Shown here: positions 35,601 to 43,875 of the stretch, piece after piece
Layout: each line of letters begins with the position of its first letter
How positions within the stretch are numbered: the first letter of the stretch is position 1
DNA from: Gemmatimonadota bacterium
GTDB taxonomy: Bacteria > Gemmatimonadota > Gemmatimonadetes > Gemmatimonadales > Gemmatimonadaceae
Direction: 5' to 3'
Length of the DNA: 64,000 nucleotides
Assembly (NCBI GenBank): GCA_003155795.1
Contig: PMEM01000004.1
Coordinates: forward strand, 1 to 64,000
Program-made: the position numbers and the translations under genes
Notes under the pieces: generated by a model
The model's input: the letters and a program-made list of their open reading frames with translations, nothing else
Told to the model about the DNA's origin: nothing
Databases searched by the model: none

Positions 35601-37412
35601 GTCGTCGATGTCCTCGGGTAGCGGAGTAGTAGCCAGAGGCAGAAGCCGCGCATGCGCCGCCGGATCGCCAGCACACGCCACGAGCGATGCCGCCTCGGCA
35701 CGCAGCCGCACCGGCTCGCGGGCGTCGAGCGCGACGTCGGCGCATACTTCTGCGACGGGAGCTAAATGACAGCCTTCCGCAATCTCGATTGCGAACGAGC
35801 GCACATGCTCTGGTTGAGCGTGGTCGGCAATCACGGGTGCGAGCTGTGCCGCGAGCGCGGGGTGCTCAAGACGCTCGTACTTGACTCGTTCGAGAAAACC
35901 GCGCCACCGGAGTGTATTCTCCCGCGACGCGCGGAGTAGCGTGTCTACCAAAACGGCACGATCGCCGGCTGGGATAAGTCGCGTTTCAGCGTTGAGTAGC
36001 ACCTGCGGATCGCGCTCCGCGACCAGACGATAGATGTCGGGCCGCATGCCTGCCAGCCATGCCGCCACGCCGTGGAGCTGCGGCACAATCCGCCCTTCGC
36101 CGTCGTCCGGATCGGCAAGCAGCGCTGCAACTTGCTCGATCGTGAGGTCGTGGCGCACTACCCAGCGCGCGGCGAGGAACTCCGCATAGGACTGGTGAGC
36201 CCACCCGACACGATTAGCGCCCCCGTGAATGGTGAAGAGGCCAGTCCCGAGCGTCTCTCGAACCGCTCGGTCCGTCACCATGACCTCTCGCGTTTCCAAG
36301 GGCGCGGCTGTGTCGTACCTCTCACGACCCAAGAGCGCGGCAATCGTTACGTCGGTCGACGGCACGTCGCCCCGATCAGGTCCAGCCCAGACCGCCCGTC
36401 GGTTCCCGAACAGAGTCGCCGCAGCAACACGCGAGGCAATATCGAGGCGCTGATCTGGGTCCAGCGCACCTGCACGTCTCGACGCCAATCGGCTCTCGTT
36501 CACTTCTTGGGTAAGGGAGCGGCAGCCGGCCAAGTACAGGTCCGCCTGTCCTGGCGGGAAGTCGCCCCGCTCTGCGTACACGCGAAGGAGGAAGTCGAGT
36601 TTTGCAGGCAAAGTGGCGAAAGGGACTGCTTCACGCTCAGCGACGCGTTCCATGAATCGCCCAGCCGCAGCGTCGCCCAGCCGCGCCGATGCTGCGGCAG
36701 TGGCATCGCGCCAGCGCAGTGGCGAGAGCTCCACGACGCGAAACTCATCCGGTGACCACAACTCACTGAGCGCACTACGCAGCACGTCTGGGAACTCGAA
36801 CGAACGACAGGCGAGGCGCAATCGGAGCCTCGCTCGCCGCGCCGCGTCCGGGAGGCGCTGGAGTTCCGTCACGATCCGTGTAGCAAGCGGCACAACAGCG
36901 AGCAACGCCTCGTCGAAGCTGTCCAGCAAGAGTGTGACAGAACGTCCCGCCTGCAGCGCACCGGGTACGTCAGGAGCATGCACGACGTCGTGCACGAGGT
37001 CGGAGATACTGTCGTAGTCCGCTAGATTTCGGGAGATAACAAGCGGTGCATCGGATGGATCGAGAGGCGCTGCTGGGCGCTCCTCCGATGCGGCATGGTT
37101 ACGTCGGTTGGCGTAGCGTCTGAGTTCAGTCGACTTCCCTGCACCGGGCTCGCCAAGCAACACGAGGCACGCTATGTCGTCGAGCGCCTCAAGGGTCCGG
37201 GCGTTTGGGTTGAGTACGTGCCCGTACTGTCCCTCCGGGTCCACGAGGAAGCCTCCAAACTCGATAGGAATCTGCTCGTCCGAAGCGTACCAGAACCTCT
37301 TCCAGTCGGTGTCGGTGCTCCGGTAGCCCGAGGTTCGCAGCATGTCTGCGCCGCCTATAGGGGCTTCGGCGTTGCGATGCAGGTCATGGTGTTGACGGGC
37401 CGAGTCGGGCAT
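32697..37412 (-). CDS. NACHT/STAND-like NTPase with PD-(D/E)XK-like C-terminus
   Basis: A 1571-residue protein. An N-terminal P-loop NTPase domain has Walker A LLGEPGAGKSTE (about 85-96), a NACHT-like Walker B LLLDSFDEA (161-169) and LRLACRSFEF (about 200). After the NTPase comes a very long helical region, rich in Arg and Ala, likely repeats of a HEAT or similar solenoid. The last 150 residues contain RTDITV and VIEVKGSW, the acidic and ExK residues expected of a PD-(D/E)XK nuclease fold. This NTPase plus sensor plus nuclease plan is that of STAND-type antiphage proteins, though usually the effector is N-terminal. Start: ATG at 37412; M24 is an alternative. Function is inferred. Confidence 0.7.
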   Translation of the reverse strand: MPDSARQHHDLHRNAEAPIGGADMLRTSGYRSTDTDWKRFWYASDEQIPIEFGGFLVDPEGQYGHVLNPNARTLEALDDIACLVLLGEPGAGKSTELRRYANRRNHAASEERPAAPLDPSDAPLVISRNLADYDSISDLVHDVVHAPDVPGALQAGRSVTLLLDSFDEALLAVVPLATRIVTELQRLPDAARRARLRLRLACRSFEFPDVLRSALSELWSPDEFRVVELSPLRWRDATAAASARLGDAAAGRFMERVAEREAVPFATLPAKLDFLLRVYAERGDFPPGQADLYLAGCRSLTQEVNESRLASRRAGALDPDQRLDIASRVAAATLFGNRRAVWAGPDRGDVPSTDVTIAALLGRERYDTAAPLETREVMVTDRAVRETLGTGLFTIHGGANRVGWAHQSYAEFLAARWVVRHDLTIEQVAALLADPDDGEGRIVPQLHGVAAWLAGMRPDIYRLVAERDPQVLLNAETRLIPAGDRAVLVDTLLRASRENTLRWRGFLERVKYERLEHPALAAQLAPVIADHAQPEHVRSFAIEIAEGCHLAPVAEVCADVALDAREPVRLRAEAASLVACAGDPAAHARLLPLATTPLPEDIDDDIKGAALSATWRSLAPDALFACLTRTRRPNRSGSYDGFLLMLAQSLTPSYLVEGLRWVDHMGHAGGVGASNLEERILIDAARHAESPEVRAELVQIVRRRITQYHPLIERDALKELNATLTANEGARRALARDLVETDPRLALRSPLELPNHEGAGFNETGTVGAVSADPNIVTDATSSAETIAGEHHARRIAQSVVGWLDRDHAALVLPADLPWVIERWLAAPEGSPIRETWGEIAQHLFDHTNSTHVEYLYAQRHEVTIETAFGAWFRPMPVDGPAARQYHDHQREAERRRTEREAALVRRAVTPVPSEARVGEILDHHEREGARHRWPAWPAVAWELGRSQTEQHSGWGPGDLRETLLWGTLSPGTRDRIRAVAKEFLERARWRGRAPSRSVRFDPVGGPAYHAFRLLDGDASLAPAVWRQWIPVLCGISLYTNDEDESAAHQALLRRAQAVAPRVFARTLGRLLDSAVDSERNEQRVELPVDAMRAALGRPRAPHNPQAWNGVIQEPGEARDLAVTELLARCEAMDTPGSILDDLLGPLLAHDVPRARILARALLARLPVRGPRRGRSLAAAAALLTHAPDAGWSDVWPVMLRSDKFAHELVRRLLAYREDPIPDIRERLGEDQVAELYIWVAGTFPPHEDPWHVHVFSPGWRDNVIHWRDGLLSTLEGWGTSASLDALAKVARAFPERPYISQPLLRARAVLQSARWNAPPISDIFALAEQRTSRLVRGGEQLLTAVVESLERYGAQMQGELPAAPTLWDRLSPTEFRPKDEGHLADDVVRHLRRDLAATGVVVGCELVIDRGVRGVSAGRRTDITVTAMPSAYGADRHALGPVSLVIEVKGSWHPNVRRAMRSQLVDGYLAEGLDYRYGVYFVGWYTCDAWRDGPDRNRSARLGALDDLRSELTQQASELSDAGRTVRVVVVDAHLSNDEPVSRVARQQSDRSAQSRRTAAKRRSSRRSGN

Positions 37413-37564
37413 CCCTCAATTTAGCCGTCACCACATGTAGTTCTCACTCCAGCGCTCTCAGGGCATGGGTCGGCGGCGCATATGCCTTGGTTTGGAGCCC
37501 GGTGTGAGAGCACCCCTCGTGAGAGTGCCCTCCCTTTCGGTGTCTGTTCGGGATAACTTCGAGG

Positions 37565-38032
37565 ATGGCCTCTTTGCGAATACCCGAGCCGGACTTCCAG
37601 GTTCTATTCAAACTGGACGGCGCAGAATGGGAGCCAGTCTTTATCCCCGTGTTCTCCGATTCCGTGTCGGCGGGCTTCCCCTCCCCGGCGACGGACTACC
37701 TCGAGGAGACGATCGACTTGAATCGCCATCTGATCACGAACCCACCAGCCACTTTCATGGTGCGCGTCTCAGGTGATTCGATGACAGAGGCCGGGATCCA
37801 TCCAGGCGACCTACTTATCGTTGATCGGAGCCTGACGCCAAACGCCGGAAGGGTGGTTGTCGCGGCCGTCGACGGCGAACTGACCGTGAAGAGATTGCGG
37901 AATCTCCGCGGCACTTGGACGCTCATGGCTGAGCATCCGGGATATCCAGATATTCCGCTGTCAGAGTCGCTAGACGTCGTCGTATGGGGTGTCGTTACGT
38001 ATGCACTTCATAAGGTGACGTTGCATGGATAG
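37565..38032 (+). CDS. umuD: UmuD-like autoprotease subunit of DNA polymerase V
   Basis: A 155-residue S24/LexA-like peptidase. The self-cleavage site A36-G37 (SVSAGFPSP), the nucleophile S72 ([10 protein letters not shown]) and the general base K109 (LTVKRL) are all visible. After RecA-stimulated cleavage it would form UmuD'2C, an error-prone translesion polymerase. It overlaps the umuC start by eight bases. I could not find a convincing LexA box upstream, so its control may differ from E. coli. Plasmid-borne umuDC pairs are common on conjugative elements. Confidence 0.88.
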   Translation: MASLRIPEPDFQVLFKLDGAEWEPVFIPVFSDSVSAGFPSPATDYLEETIDLNRHLITNPPATFMVRVSGDSMTEAGIHPGDLLIVDRSLTPNAGRVVVAAVDGELTVKRLRNLRGTWTLMAEHPGYPDIPLSESLDVVVWGVVTYALHKVTLHG

Positions 38033-39359
38033 GGCGTCCATCAGATCCGCCACTACGGAAGATTATTCTCATACTTTAGTCGCGCCGGGAACGCGTGCGA
38101 TTGCGCTGGTCGATTGCAACGCCTTTTACGCTTCGGCCGAACGGGTTTTCCAGCCGAGTATTGCCAATCACCCAACCATCGTGCTATCCAACAACGACGG
38201 CTGCGTGATTGCGCGATCTGCAGAAGCGAAAGCGTTGGGCATCGCGATGGGCGCACCGTTCTTCAAGATCAAATCATTGATTCGGAAAGAGAATGTTGTT
38301 GTGTTCTCTTCCAACTACGCGCTCTACGGTGACATGTCTCATAGAGTTGTGGCTACGCTTTCACAATTCGCGCCCGACGTAGAAGTGTATTCGATCGACG
38401 AAGCGTTTCTGGACCTTACAGGCTTCCTCGATCGTGATCTCACCGCTTACTGTCGTGAAATCAAGCGCACTGTACAGCAGTGGACGGGAATTCCGGTCGG
38501 TATTGGTATCGCGGAGACCAAGACTCTTGCGAAGATTGCAAACAGGCTCGCGAAGAAGTCCGCCAAAACCGGTGGCGTTCTCAATCTCGTTGGCACAAGG
38601 TATCGGACGGCAGCACTCGAGCGAACCGAGGTTGGAGATGTCTGGGGGATCGGGCGGCGGTACGCGGCGATGCTCGGTCTCAACGGTATCAAGACGGCGC
38701 TGGCGTTGGCCAACGCGGATGACAGGTGGATACGAAAGAAGATGGGCGTTGTTGGCTTGAGAACGGTGTTCGAGCTGCGCGGGATTGCGTGTATCCCTCT
38801 GGAACTTGCCCCACCTGCACGTCAGAGCTGCTGCTGTTCGCGATCCTTCGGTAATGCTGTGACAACCGCTGGGGGACTGAGGGAGGCTGTGGCGAGCCAC
38901 GTGGCCACCGCGGCGGCGAAGATACGGCGATCTGGCCTAGCTGCGGGTAGCGTCAACGTCTTCATCAGCACGAATCGTTTCAAACCGGAGGATCCGCAAT
39001 ACAGCAATGCGATCACGTTGACTGTTGACGTTGCAACCCATAACGGCCTGGCGTTGGGTCGCGTGGCTCGGCGCGCCGTCGACATGATCTATCGCGACGG
39101 GTATGCTTACAAGAAAGCAGGAGTGATACTACTCGACCTGCAGCCAGCCGCCGGAGTGATCGGGACTCTGTTCGACGATCCGGATCCACGTGGCGATGCC
39201 GTGATGGGAGCGATCGACACGATCAACAATCGTTATGGCCGTTCTACGATTCGATTGGCTGCGGAGGGGTTCGGGCAACCTTGGCAAATGAGACGGACAA
39301 AGCTCTCGCCGAGATATACGACGCGGATCAGTGAGGTGCCGGTAGTGAAAGCGTCCTAA
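38025..39359 (+). CDS. umuC: UmuC-like translesion DNA polymerase V catalytic subunit
   Basis: A 444-residue Y-family DNA polymerase. Metal-binding motifs are [14 protein letters not shown] (first Asp) and [12 protein letters not shown] (second acidic pair), followed by a helix-hairpin-helix-like stretch ([15 protein letters not shown]) and a little-finger domain. The full UmuC length is kept. It starts inside the last codons of umuD (ATG at 38025). It would copy past DNA lesions and raise mutation rates after damage. It ends at a convergent gene (39356). Confidence 0.9.
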   Translation: MDRASIRSATTEDYSHTLVAPGTRAIALVDCNAFYASAERVFQPSIANHPTIVLSNNDGCVIARSAEAKALGIAMGAPFFKIKSLIRKENVVVFSSNYALYGDMSHRVVATLSQFAPDVEVYSIDEAFLDLTGFLDRDLTAYCREIKRTVQQWTGIPVGIGIAETKTLAKIANRLAKKSAKTGGVLNLVGTRYRTAALERTEVGDVWGIGRRYAAMLGLNGIKTALALANADDRWIRKKMGVVGLRTVFELRGIACIPLELAPPARQSCCCSRSFGNAVTTAGGLREAVASHVATAAAKIRRSGLAAGSVNVFISTNRFKPEDPQYSNAITLTVDVATHNGLALGRVARRAVDMIYRDGYAYKKAGVILLDLQPAAGVIGTLFDDPDPRGDAVMGAIDTINNRYGRSTIRLAAEGFGQPWQMRRTKLSPRYTTRISEVPVVKAS

Positions 39360-40153
39360 TTACCGCGGACCTCAAGATCATACAACGCGAGCGCTTCTCT
39401 CGTGATTGTGCGTACCAGTTCGCGGTCCTGGGGGACTTCTGTGTCGCCGACGATACGCGAGAATAGGAGCATTCGCGCTTCCTCTTTCTTGCAGGCTGGG
39501 AATTTGGGATGGTTAGCCAATTGCGTGATGATCTCGCTGCGCTTGGCTCCGGACCACTTCCGGTGTTCGGCCGCGCGCGCCTGATTCTCTTCCTCCTGGC
39601 GACGCCAAGCCTCTTGGCGCGCGACGGTGTGTGGGTTTTCGTCGTCGGCCCCCTCGTCGTCTCCTCGAATGTGCGACAAGATGCTGTCGTACCCGACCAC
39701 AACGTAGTACCAGGGCGCCAGGATCCGTTGGGTAATGAAGATTGATGGTTGCTGCGTGATTGCGGATAGAGTGAGCTCCGCGATATGGCCAACCGGATCA
39801 CCTGCAGCAATCAGTGTCTCTTTCGCATGCGTCAAGTGCCCTGCAAACTGCTCGCCTAGTTCTGAATCAGCCGCAGCCCAAGCAGCCTGCGCGTCCTCCC
39901 ATTCCTCCGCTTCCACGCGTAGCACGGTCGCCACCAAAGCCTGAATATCAAACGCTGTGATAGCAGCGAGGAAATCAGTTACGTCGTCGCCAGTCCCGAG
40001 GCCCGGGCCTGTCTCATCGTCCGTATCGGAACCTACCTGGATTGTCGCCATCGCCAGCTCTGGATCTCTAACGATGCCGAAGATTAACGGCACGCCCTTC
40101 TCGACTGCGTACGATTGCACGGCCGCGAGCGTAGTCTCAAGGGAGTTCGCCAT
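39356..40153 (-). CDS. hypothetical protein, 265 aa, last of T4SS locus
   Basis: About 265 residues from ATG at 40153, supported by AAGG five bases before it; a longer frame uses a non-ATG start. The protein starts [19 protein letters not shown]. It is acidic in the middle and charged at the end ([19 protein letters not shown]). It lies seven bases after the small gene 40161-40346 and is the last of the leftward T4SS locus, overlapping umuC's end by four bases. It has no signal peptide or membrane segment. No family recognised. Confidence 0.6.
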   Translation of the reverse strand: MANSLETTLAAVQSYAVEKGVPLIFGIVRDPELAMATIQVGSDTDDETGPGLGTGDDVTDFLAAITAFDIQALVATVLRVEAEEWEDAQAAWAAADSELGEQFAGHLTHAKETLIAAGDPVGHIAELTLSAITQQPSIFITQRILAPWYYVVVGYDSILSHIRGDDEGADDENPHTVARQEAWRRQEEENQARAAEHRKWSGAKRSEIITQLANHPKFPACKKEEARMLLFSRIVGDTEVPQDRELVRTITREALALYDLEVRGN

Positions 40154-40160
40154 CGATGCC

Positions 40161-40346
40161 TTAACCGTTGGACTCTGGTACAGTCGCCCCACCAGAGCGG
40201 TCCTTCGCAGGCGGCTGGATCGGCGCGTTATGGAATAACGAATCGGCGACATCCAACGTCCCGACCTCAGCGTCTAACGGTGTTTCGCCAAGCGGAGAAC
40301 CTCCGTCAGTTTCATTTGATTCGGGCGACGTTGTATCGCTCGTCAT
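40161..40346 (-). CDS. small acidic protein, 61 aa
   Basis: 61 residues (MTSDTTSPESNETDGGSP), unstructured-looking and acidic. GGAG five bases upstream supports the ATG. It is seven bases from the following gene, so the two probably share a transcript. Because of its size and composition, function is unknown. Confidence 0.5.
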   Translation of the reverse strand: MTSDTTSPESNETDGGSPLGETPLDAEVGTLDVADSLFHNAPIQPPAKDRSGGATVPESNG

Positions 40347-40518
40347 GGGATCTCCGTTGAGAGGGTTGCCGGCTGCGCATCAAAGATGCATTAGAAGGAT
40401 ACGCCCGGCGCTCGGCTTGGCGCGAATATAGGCGAGTGTAGGAGCCTGGGTCCAGTACCGGCAGTCCCGCGGGGAGTGGGAGCCTAGATCAAATCATTAT
40501 GACGTTGTGCGCATAACG

Positions 40519-40941
40519 TCATAATGTGCAGACGGACCCCGCGGATGAAAGCGAACCTACCCCGAGACTACAGGAGTCGGCTGCGTTCGTCAAAGGACGC
40601 ACTTGGACTATCGCACCGGAACGATCGGGCGTGGTACTGAATACTCCCCACTCTACACCGGAGACTTTGATTCGCGGGAGCTCAGCGTGGGCAGCTGCAA
40701 AAGAACCTGCGGTGCTCGGATAGCCTTTGTTCAGGAGGTAGTCCGCCTCAAGACCGCTCGCAATGTCATTAGCGGTCTGCTTGAGATTGACCTGGCGCGA
40801 TGCGCCCGCGGAGCCACTCACTTGTGGGATCGCCATCGCCGCAAGTACTCCGATGATGATGAGGGCAATCAGAATCTCGAGCATCGTGAAGCCGCGCCGT
40901 CGAATTGGTGACATGCGGATATTCATGGAAGCTGATTTCAT
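40519..40941 (-). CDS. type IV prepilin-like protein
   Basis: About 140 residues from ATG at 40941 (the frame opens further upstream but without good starts). It has the class III prepilin signal RRRGFTMLEILIALIIIG: cleavage by a PilD-type peptidase would fall after the Gly, and the mature protein would start FTMLEI with the invariant Glu5. The hydrophobic helix that packs in the pilus core follows, then a 100-residue globular domain with two cysteines near the end (DSCSLGV, SVCTL). A second prepilin is encoded just upstream. The GspE/PilB-type ATPase at 15969 may serve them. Confidence 0.8.
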   Translation of the reverse strand: MKSASMNIRMSPIRRRGFTMLEILIALIIIGVLAAMAIPQVSGSAGASRQVNLKQTANDIASGLEADYLLNKGYPSTAGSFAAAHAELPRIKVSGVEWGVFSTTPDRSGAIVQVRPLTNAADSCSLGVGSLSSAGSVCTL

Positions 40942-41061
40942 ACGAGACCGTACCCTCGAATCTGTTGATGATGTATAAAGCGCCGAAGGCACACTCCGAC
41001 GCGGTGTCGGAGTGTGCACTTGGATTCGGTCTTCCTACCGTACTCGGTCTGCCAGAACTTC

Positions 41062-41574
41062 TTAATTACTCGCGCATACGAGCGCAGGGTTTTCGTCGGT
41101 TGCGTGAACACAGTTTCGGTTCGACGACGAGTTGCTCACTTTGAGGCTCAGCGTTGTCGCGTCTGCGTTGACGACCGTGAGAGTGTTGTTCGGCGACACC
41201 TTGACGCGCGTCGTTGGATAGCCGGCGTAGGTGTTGTTCTGGGCGAAGTACAGATGCCCGTCAGCCATCGCCTTCTCGAGATCGTCCTTCATCGTCGCGT
41301 CATTCGCGCCAGCCAGGTAATCCTTGATGGCCGGGACGGTCATTGCGGACAAAACGCCGAGTATGATAAGCGCGATGAGGATCTCGATCAGTGTGAAACC
41401 GCGACGCTTCCGCTTGGAGTGCGGATGTGCCAGGACCGGCGGTGAGAGCACTGGTGCCATCGTCGTTGCGACAGGCGTGGCCGTATGGGAGTGAAGCGTG
41501 CGGACGTCGCGAGGGATTGTGTTACGCACCTCGACGCTGTCATCAGCGCTGTGTGAGCTGGAAGACCGAACCAT
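41062..41574 (-). CDS. type IV prepilin-like protein with long leader
   Basis: A 170-residue prepilin. The cleavage motif KRKRRGFTLIEILIALIILG is at about 54-73, giving an unusually long, charged leader of about 58 residues (usual leaders are under 30). The start at 41574 has AGGAG seven bases upstream, so the long leader appears genuine. The mature protein has an invariant Glu5, a hydrophobic N-terminal helix and a disulphide-like cysteine pair (NCVHA, LVCAS). It is 120 bp ahead of the other prepilin. A transfer-regulon motif lies about 122 bp upstream. Confidence 0.8.
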   Translation of the reverse strand: MVRSSSSHSADDSVEVRNTIPRDVRTLHSHTATPVATTMAPVLSPPVLAHPHSKRKRRGFTLIEILIALIILGVLSAMTVPAIKDYLAGANDATMKDDLEKAMADGHLYFAQNNTYAGYPTTRVKVSPNNTLTVVNADATTLSLKVSNSSSNRNCVHATDENPALVCASN

Positions 41575-41696
41575 TACAGACTCCTGTTAGCGCGTTGGTC
41601 GCGCGTTTGATACGCCGTGGATGGGCCCCGTCATTCAACGGTCCATGCACGACATGAGCAGGATCTCCACGAAATGGAGTCCTACGACGTGAAACC

Positions 41697-41717
41697 CGAG
41701 TTGTCAGTCCTACGATT
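41697..41717 (-). promoter_or_regulatory. transfer-regulon motif copy (before prepilins)
   Basis: Read leftward: ATCGTAGGACTGACAACTCG, matching the core exactly. It lies about 122 bp upstream of the first prepilin. A partial second copy (CGTAGGACTCC, 41677-41687) follows 20 bp further downstream. The same double arrangement is found at 54071-54102. Confidence 0.65.
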
Positions 41718-41803
41718 TGTTAGGAAGCGAGGCATCATGATAGACTGCCCTCACTTCCCGAATTTACCTGTATGCTAAGTGTCGGCAAGTTGCCGCCGAT
41801 AGT

Positions 41804-42430
41804 CTACGCACCTGGATCTACCTTACCCACTATTCGTAGCTTTGGCCTTACGTCCTGCACCACTGATTCGGGATCACTGACCAACCGCCGTGGGCCATCC
41901 TCGGCCGGTCTTCGAATTCCATCCGATTCATTGGAAGCCACTGCGGCCGCGGTTGCGAGCTCGTGGTAGCGAAAGTTTCGACTTATCACCAGCAGTGCGG
42001 CCGCTATCCCAGCGAGTACGAGCTCGTTCAGCGCACGGAGCACGCCGGTCACGAGGCTCGGGAGTAGGTGGCCCCAGATGTGTAACGCTGCAAAGAACAC
42101 CACTGGCGCGATCAACCACCGGAGCAACTGGCGATACATCTTGTGAAGACGATCCTGCGGTAGTACTCGAGCAGCCGAATCGCCGCGAAAGTCGTTAGAA
42201 ATGCGAACGTGGGCGGTCCGTACTACCTCACGGTCATCTTCCGTCCAGAGTGCAGGATCCTCCGCCAGGACAGAGTCGACCCGTGACCCGAGCGGATCGA
42301 TTGCACGTCCATCTCGTTCCGTTCTGTTTGGCAGACGTTCCGAAATCGTAGTTGGCAATCCAGCGCCAGGGACGAAAATGCGCCACCAGCCGTTTCGCTT
42401 CTCCGATCGCTGGCTCACTTTGCGGCCCAA
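41804..42430 (-). CDS. membrane protein, unknown, 208 aa
   Basis: About 208 residues from a TTG start; GTG at 42418 is an alternative. Two adjacent hydrophobic helices (about 105-125 and 134-150) suggest an inner-membrane hairpin with large soluble ends. It lies three bases after the previous small membrane-protein gene, in the leftward transfer locus. No family recognised. It is the last gene before the prepilin promoter region. Confidence 0.55.
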   Translation of the reverse strand: MGRKVSQRSEKRNGWWRIFVPGAGLPTTISERLPNRTERDGRAIDPLGSRVDSVLAEDPALWTEDDREVVRTAHVRISNDFRGDSAARVLPQDRLHKMYRQLLRWLIAPVVFFAALHIWGHLLPSLVTGVLRALNELVLAGIAAALLVISRNFRYHELATAAAVASNESDGIRRPAEDGPRRLVSDPESVVQDVRPKLRIVGKVDPGA

Positions 42431-42433
42431 GTG

Positions 42434-42739
42434 CTAAGCGCGTGGCGAGGGGTACTGCGCTTCATCTGCCGACGCGGATCGCCGTCCCTGAGATAATGAC
42501 GGGATCACGTAGTGGCGAAAGTTCTCGTTGAGCTGTTCACTCGTACTCACAAGCGCCGCAATGATCAGGAGAAGTGCTGGAGTCGCGAAGGCCTCGCGAA
42601 GACGTAGTAGATTATCACCCCATGCAGGGCTTGGCGTTAGCGCAATCGAAGCCAAACCGGCGACGAAGTTGAATACTGCGATGACTGTGACGATCGCGGC
42701 GAGGCGCTTTGGATTGAGAATGGCAGCGAGAGCAGACAT
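42434..42739 (-). CDS. small membrane protein, 101 aa
   Basis: 101 residues (MSALAAILNPKRLAAIVTV) with two hydrophobic segments (about 13-33 and 52-67). It is likely an inner-membrane hairpin. It precedes and nearly touches the 208-residue membrane-protein gene. Its tail has no features. Together the pair may form an accessory membrane part of the transfer machinery. Confidence 0.55.
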   Translation of the reverse strand: MSALAAILNPKRLAAIVTVIAVFNFVAGLASIALTPSPAWGDNLLRLREAFATPALLLIIAALVSTSEQLNENFRHYVIPSLSQGRRSASADEAQYPSPRA

Positions 42740-42825
42740 AGGAACTCAGGGTCAGAAGTGAATGATCGGGACTCAGACCGATCTGTGTGAACTACGAAAG
42801 TGCGAACACGAATAGGCGATGACTG

Positions 42826-43869
42826 CTACAATCGTGGAGGGGGTGGCAAGCGGAGCAAACGTGGTCCCATAGCCTTCGCGGACTCCCAACTCCTGCAGTG
42901 GTAATAACCTGACAAGTACGCTTCGGCCGCTCCCCACACGACGTGCGGCTCATAGCCTCGTGTGATGAGCATGGTGCGCACGTCATCTGCCGACGCCGCA
43001 CTGTAGTGCTTGAGAACACATGCAGTGACCAAGAATTGCCGCTGTTCAATACCTTCCCGTAGTCGGGCGGGAATCTTCGTACCGACAATCTCAGCGGCGA
43101 TTCGCACGCCGATGTCCAGCGTATCCTTCCGGGCAGTCGCAATGGCGGTGTGACTATCGAGGCGAACACCAGTGATGCCATTCTGGACCACATCGAAGAA
43201 GGCGCCGACGGCCCAGGGTTCTGTGAGCGATCCTCCGTCGCTATCCAATGGCAACACATCGCCGTTGAGCAGCAGGCTTTCAGGCCGGCTTGTGCGAAGA
43301 TGCCCGGGGATAGTGATGGGCGAAGCATCCGAAGGCGCCGCATGAGCCGTAAGGACTGGCTCGACGTTGTAGTACGTCTCGAATGACGGAACTGGGTCAC
43401 TCTGGTCAAGTGCGGCGCCATGAGGCGCATCCGCATGCGATCCGTCGTGCCATCTGTCGTACAACCGCCAGGCGAACGAACGGACATCGTAGGAGATCTC
43501 GGGAAGCATCCGCTTACCGAGACGGCCATGCAGAAGCCAGGCAGCGGGGATCAAGCAAACGATCCACATGCCGATCGCGATCGCGGCCGTTATTGAGATG
43601 TCAAACGTAGTCGCCGAGCTACCAACACTTCGTGCTGATTCCACCGAGTAAATAGAGGCAACCGAGCAGCAGATGATGGCCACAGCGAGCCACGCCAGAA
43701 AACGCACGAATCGAGGCCCGAAAATCGCGCCGGGATGCGGCAATGGTGAGACGGTTGTCGTCATCGTTCGATCCTCGGTAGATGAATTCGCCCCTGCCCC
43801 AGTCGGGCCAAGCGGCTCCTCATCATTAGGATACGCCCCGCGGTCGTCGGTGAGCACAGCCACATCCAA
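42826..43869 (-). CDS. membrane protein, unknown, 347 aa
   Basis: 347 residues (MDVAVLTDDRGAYPNDEEP) with AGGA eight bases before the ATG. Two hydrophobic helices lie near the N-terminus (about 57-77 and 90-112); the rest is a large soluble domain ending in a proline-rich tail. It follows the exported protein gene by six bases and is clearly in the T4SS operon. No family recognised. Confidence 0.6.
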   Translation of the reverse strand: MDVAVLTDDRGAYPNDEEPLGPTGAGANSSTEDRTMTTTVSPLPHPGAIFGPRFVRFLAWLAVAIICCSVASIYSVESARSVGSSATTFDISITAAIAIGMWIVCLIPAAWLLHGRLGKRMLPEISYDVRSFAWRLYDRWHDGSHADAPHGAALDQSDPVPSFETYYNVEPVLTAHAAPSDASPITIPGHLRTSRPESLLLNGDVLPLDSDGGSLTEPWAVGAFFDVVQNGITGVRLDSHTAIATARKDTLDIGVRIAAEIVGTKIPARLREGIEQRQFLVTACVLKHYSAASADDVRTMLITRGYEPHVVWGAAEAYLSGYYHCRSWESAKAMGPRLLRLPPPPRL

Positions 43870-43875
43870 TCAGTC

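Noticed and set aside
42792-43529. Leftward 245-aa open frame
   Set aside because: It lies in another frame inside the 347-aa membrane protein gene, which has a ribosome-binding site and membrane helices.
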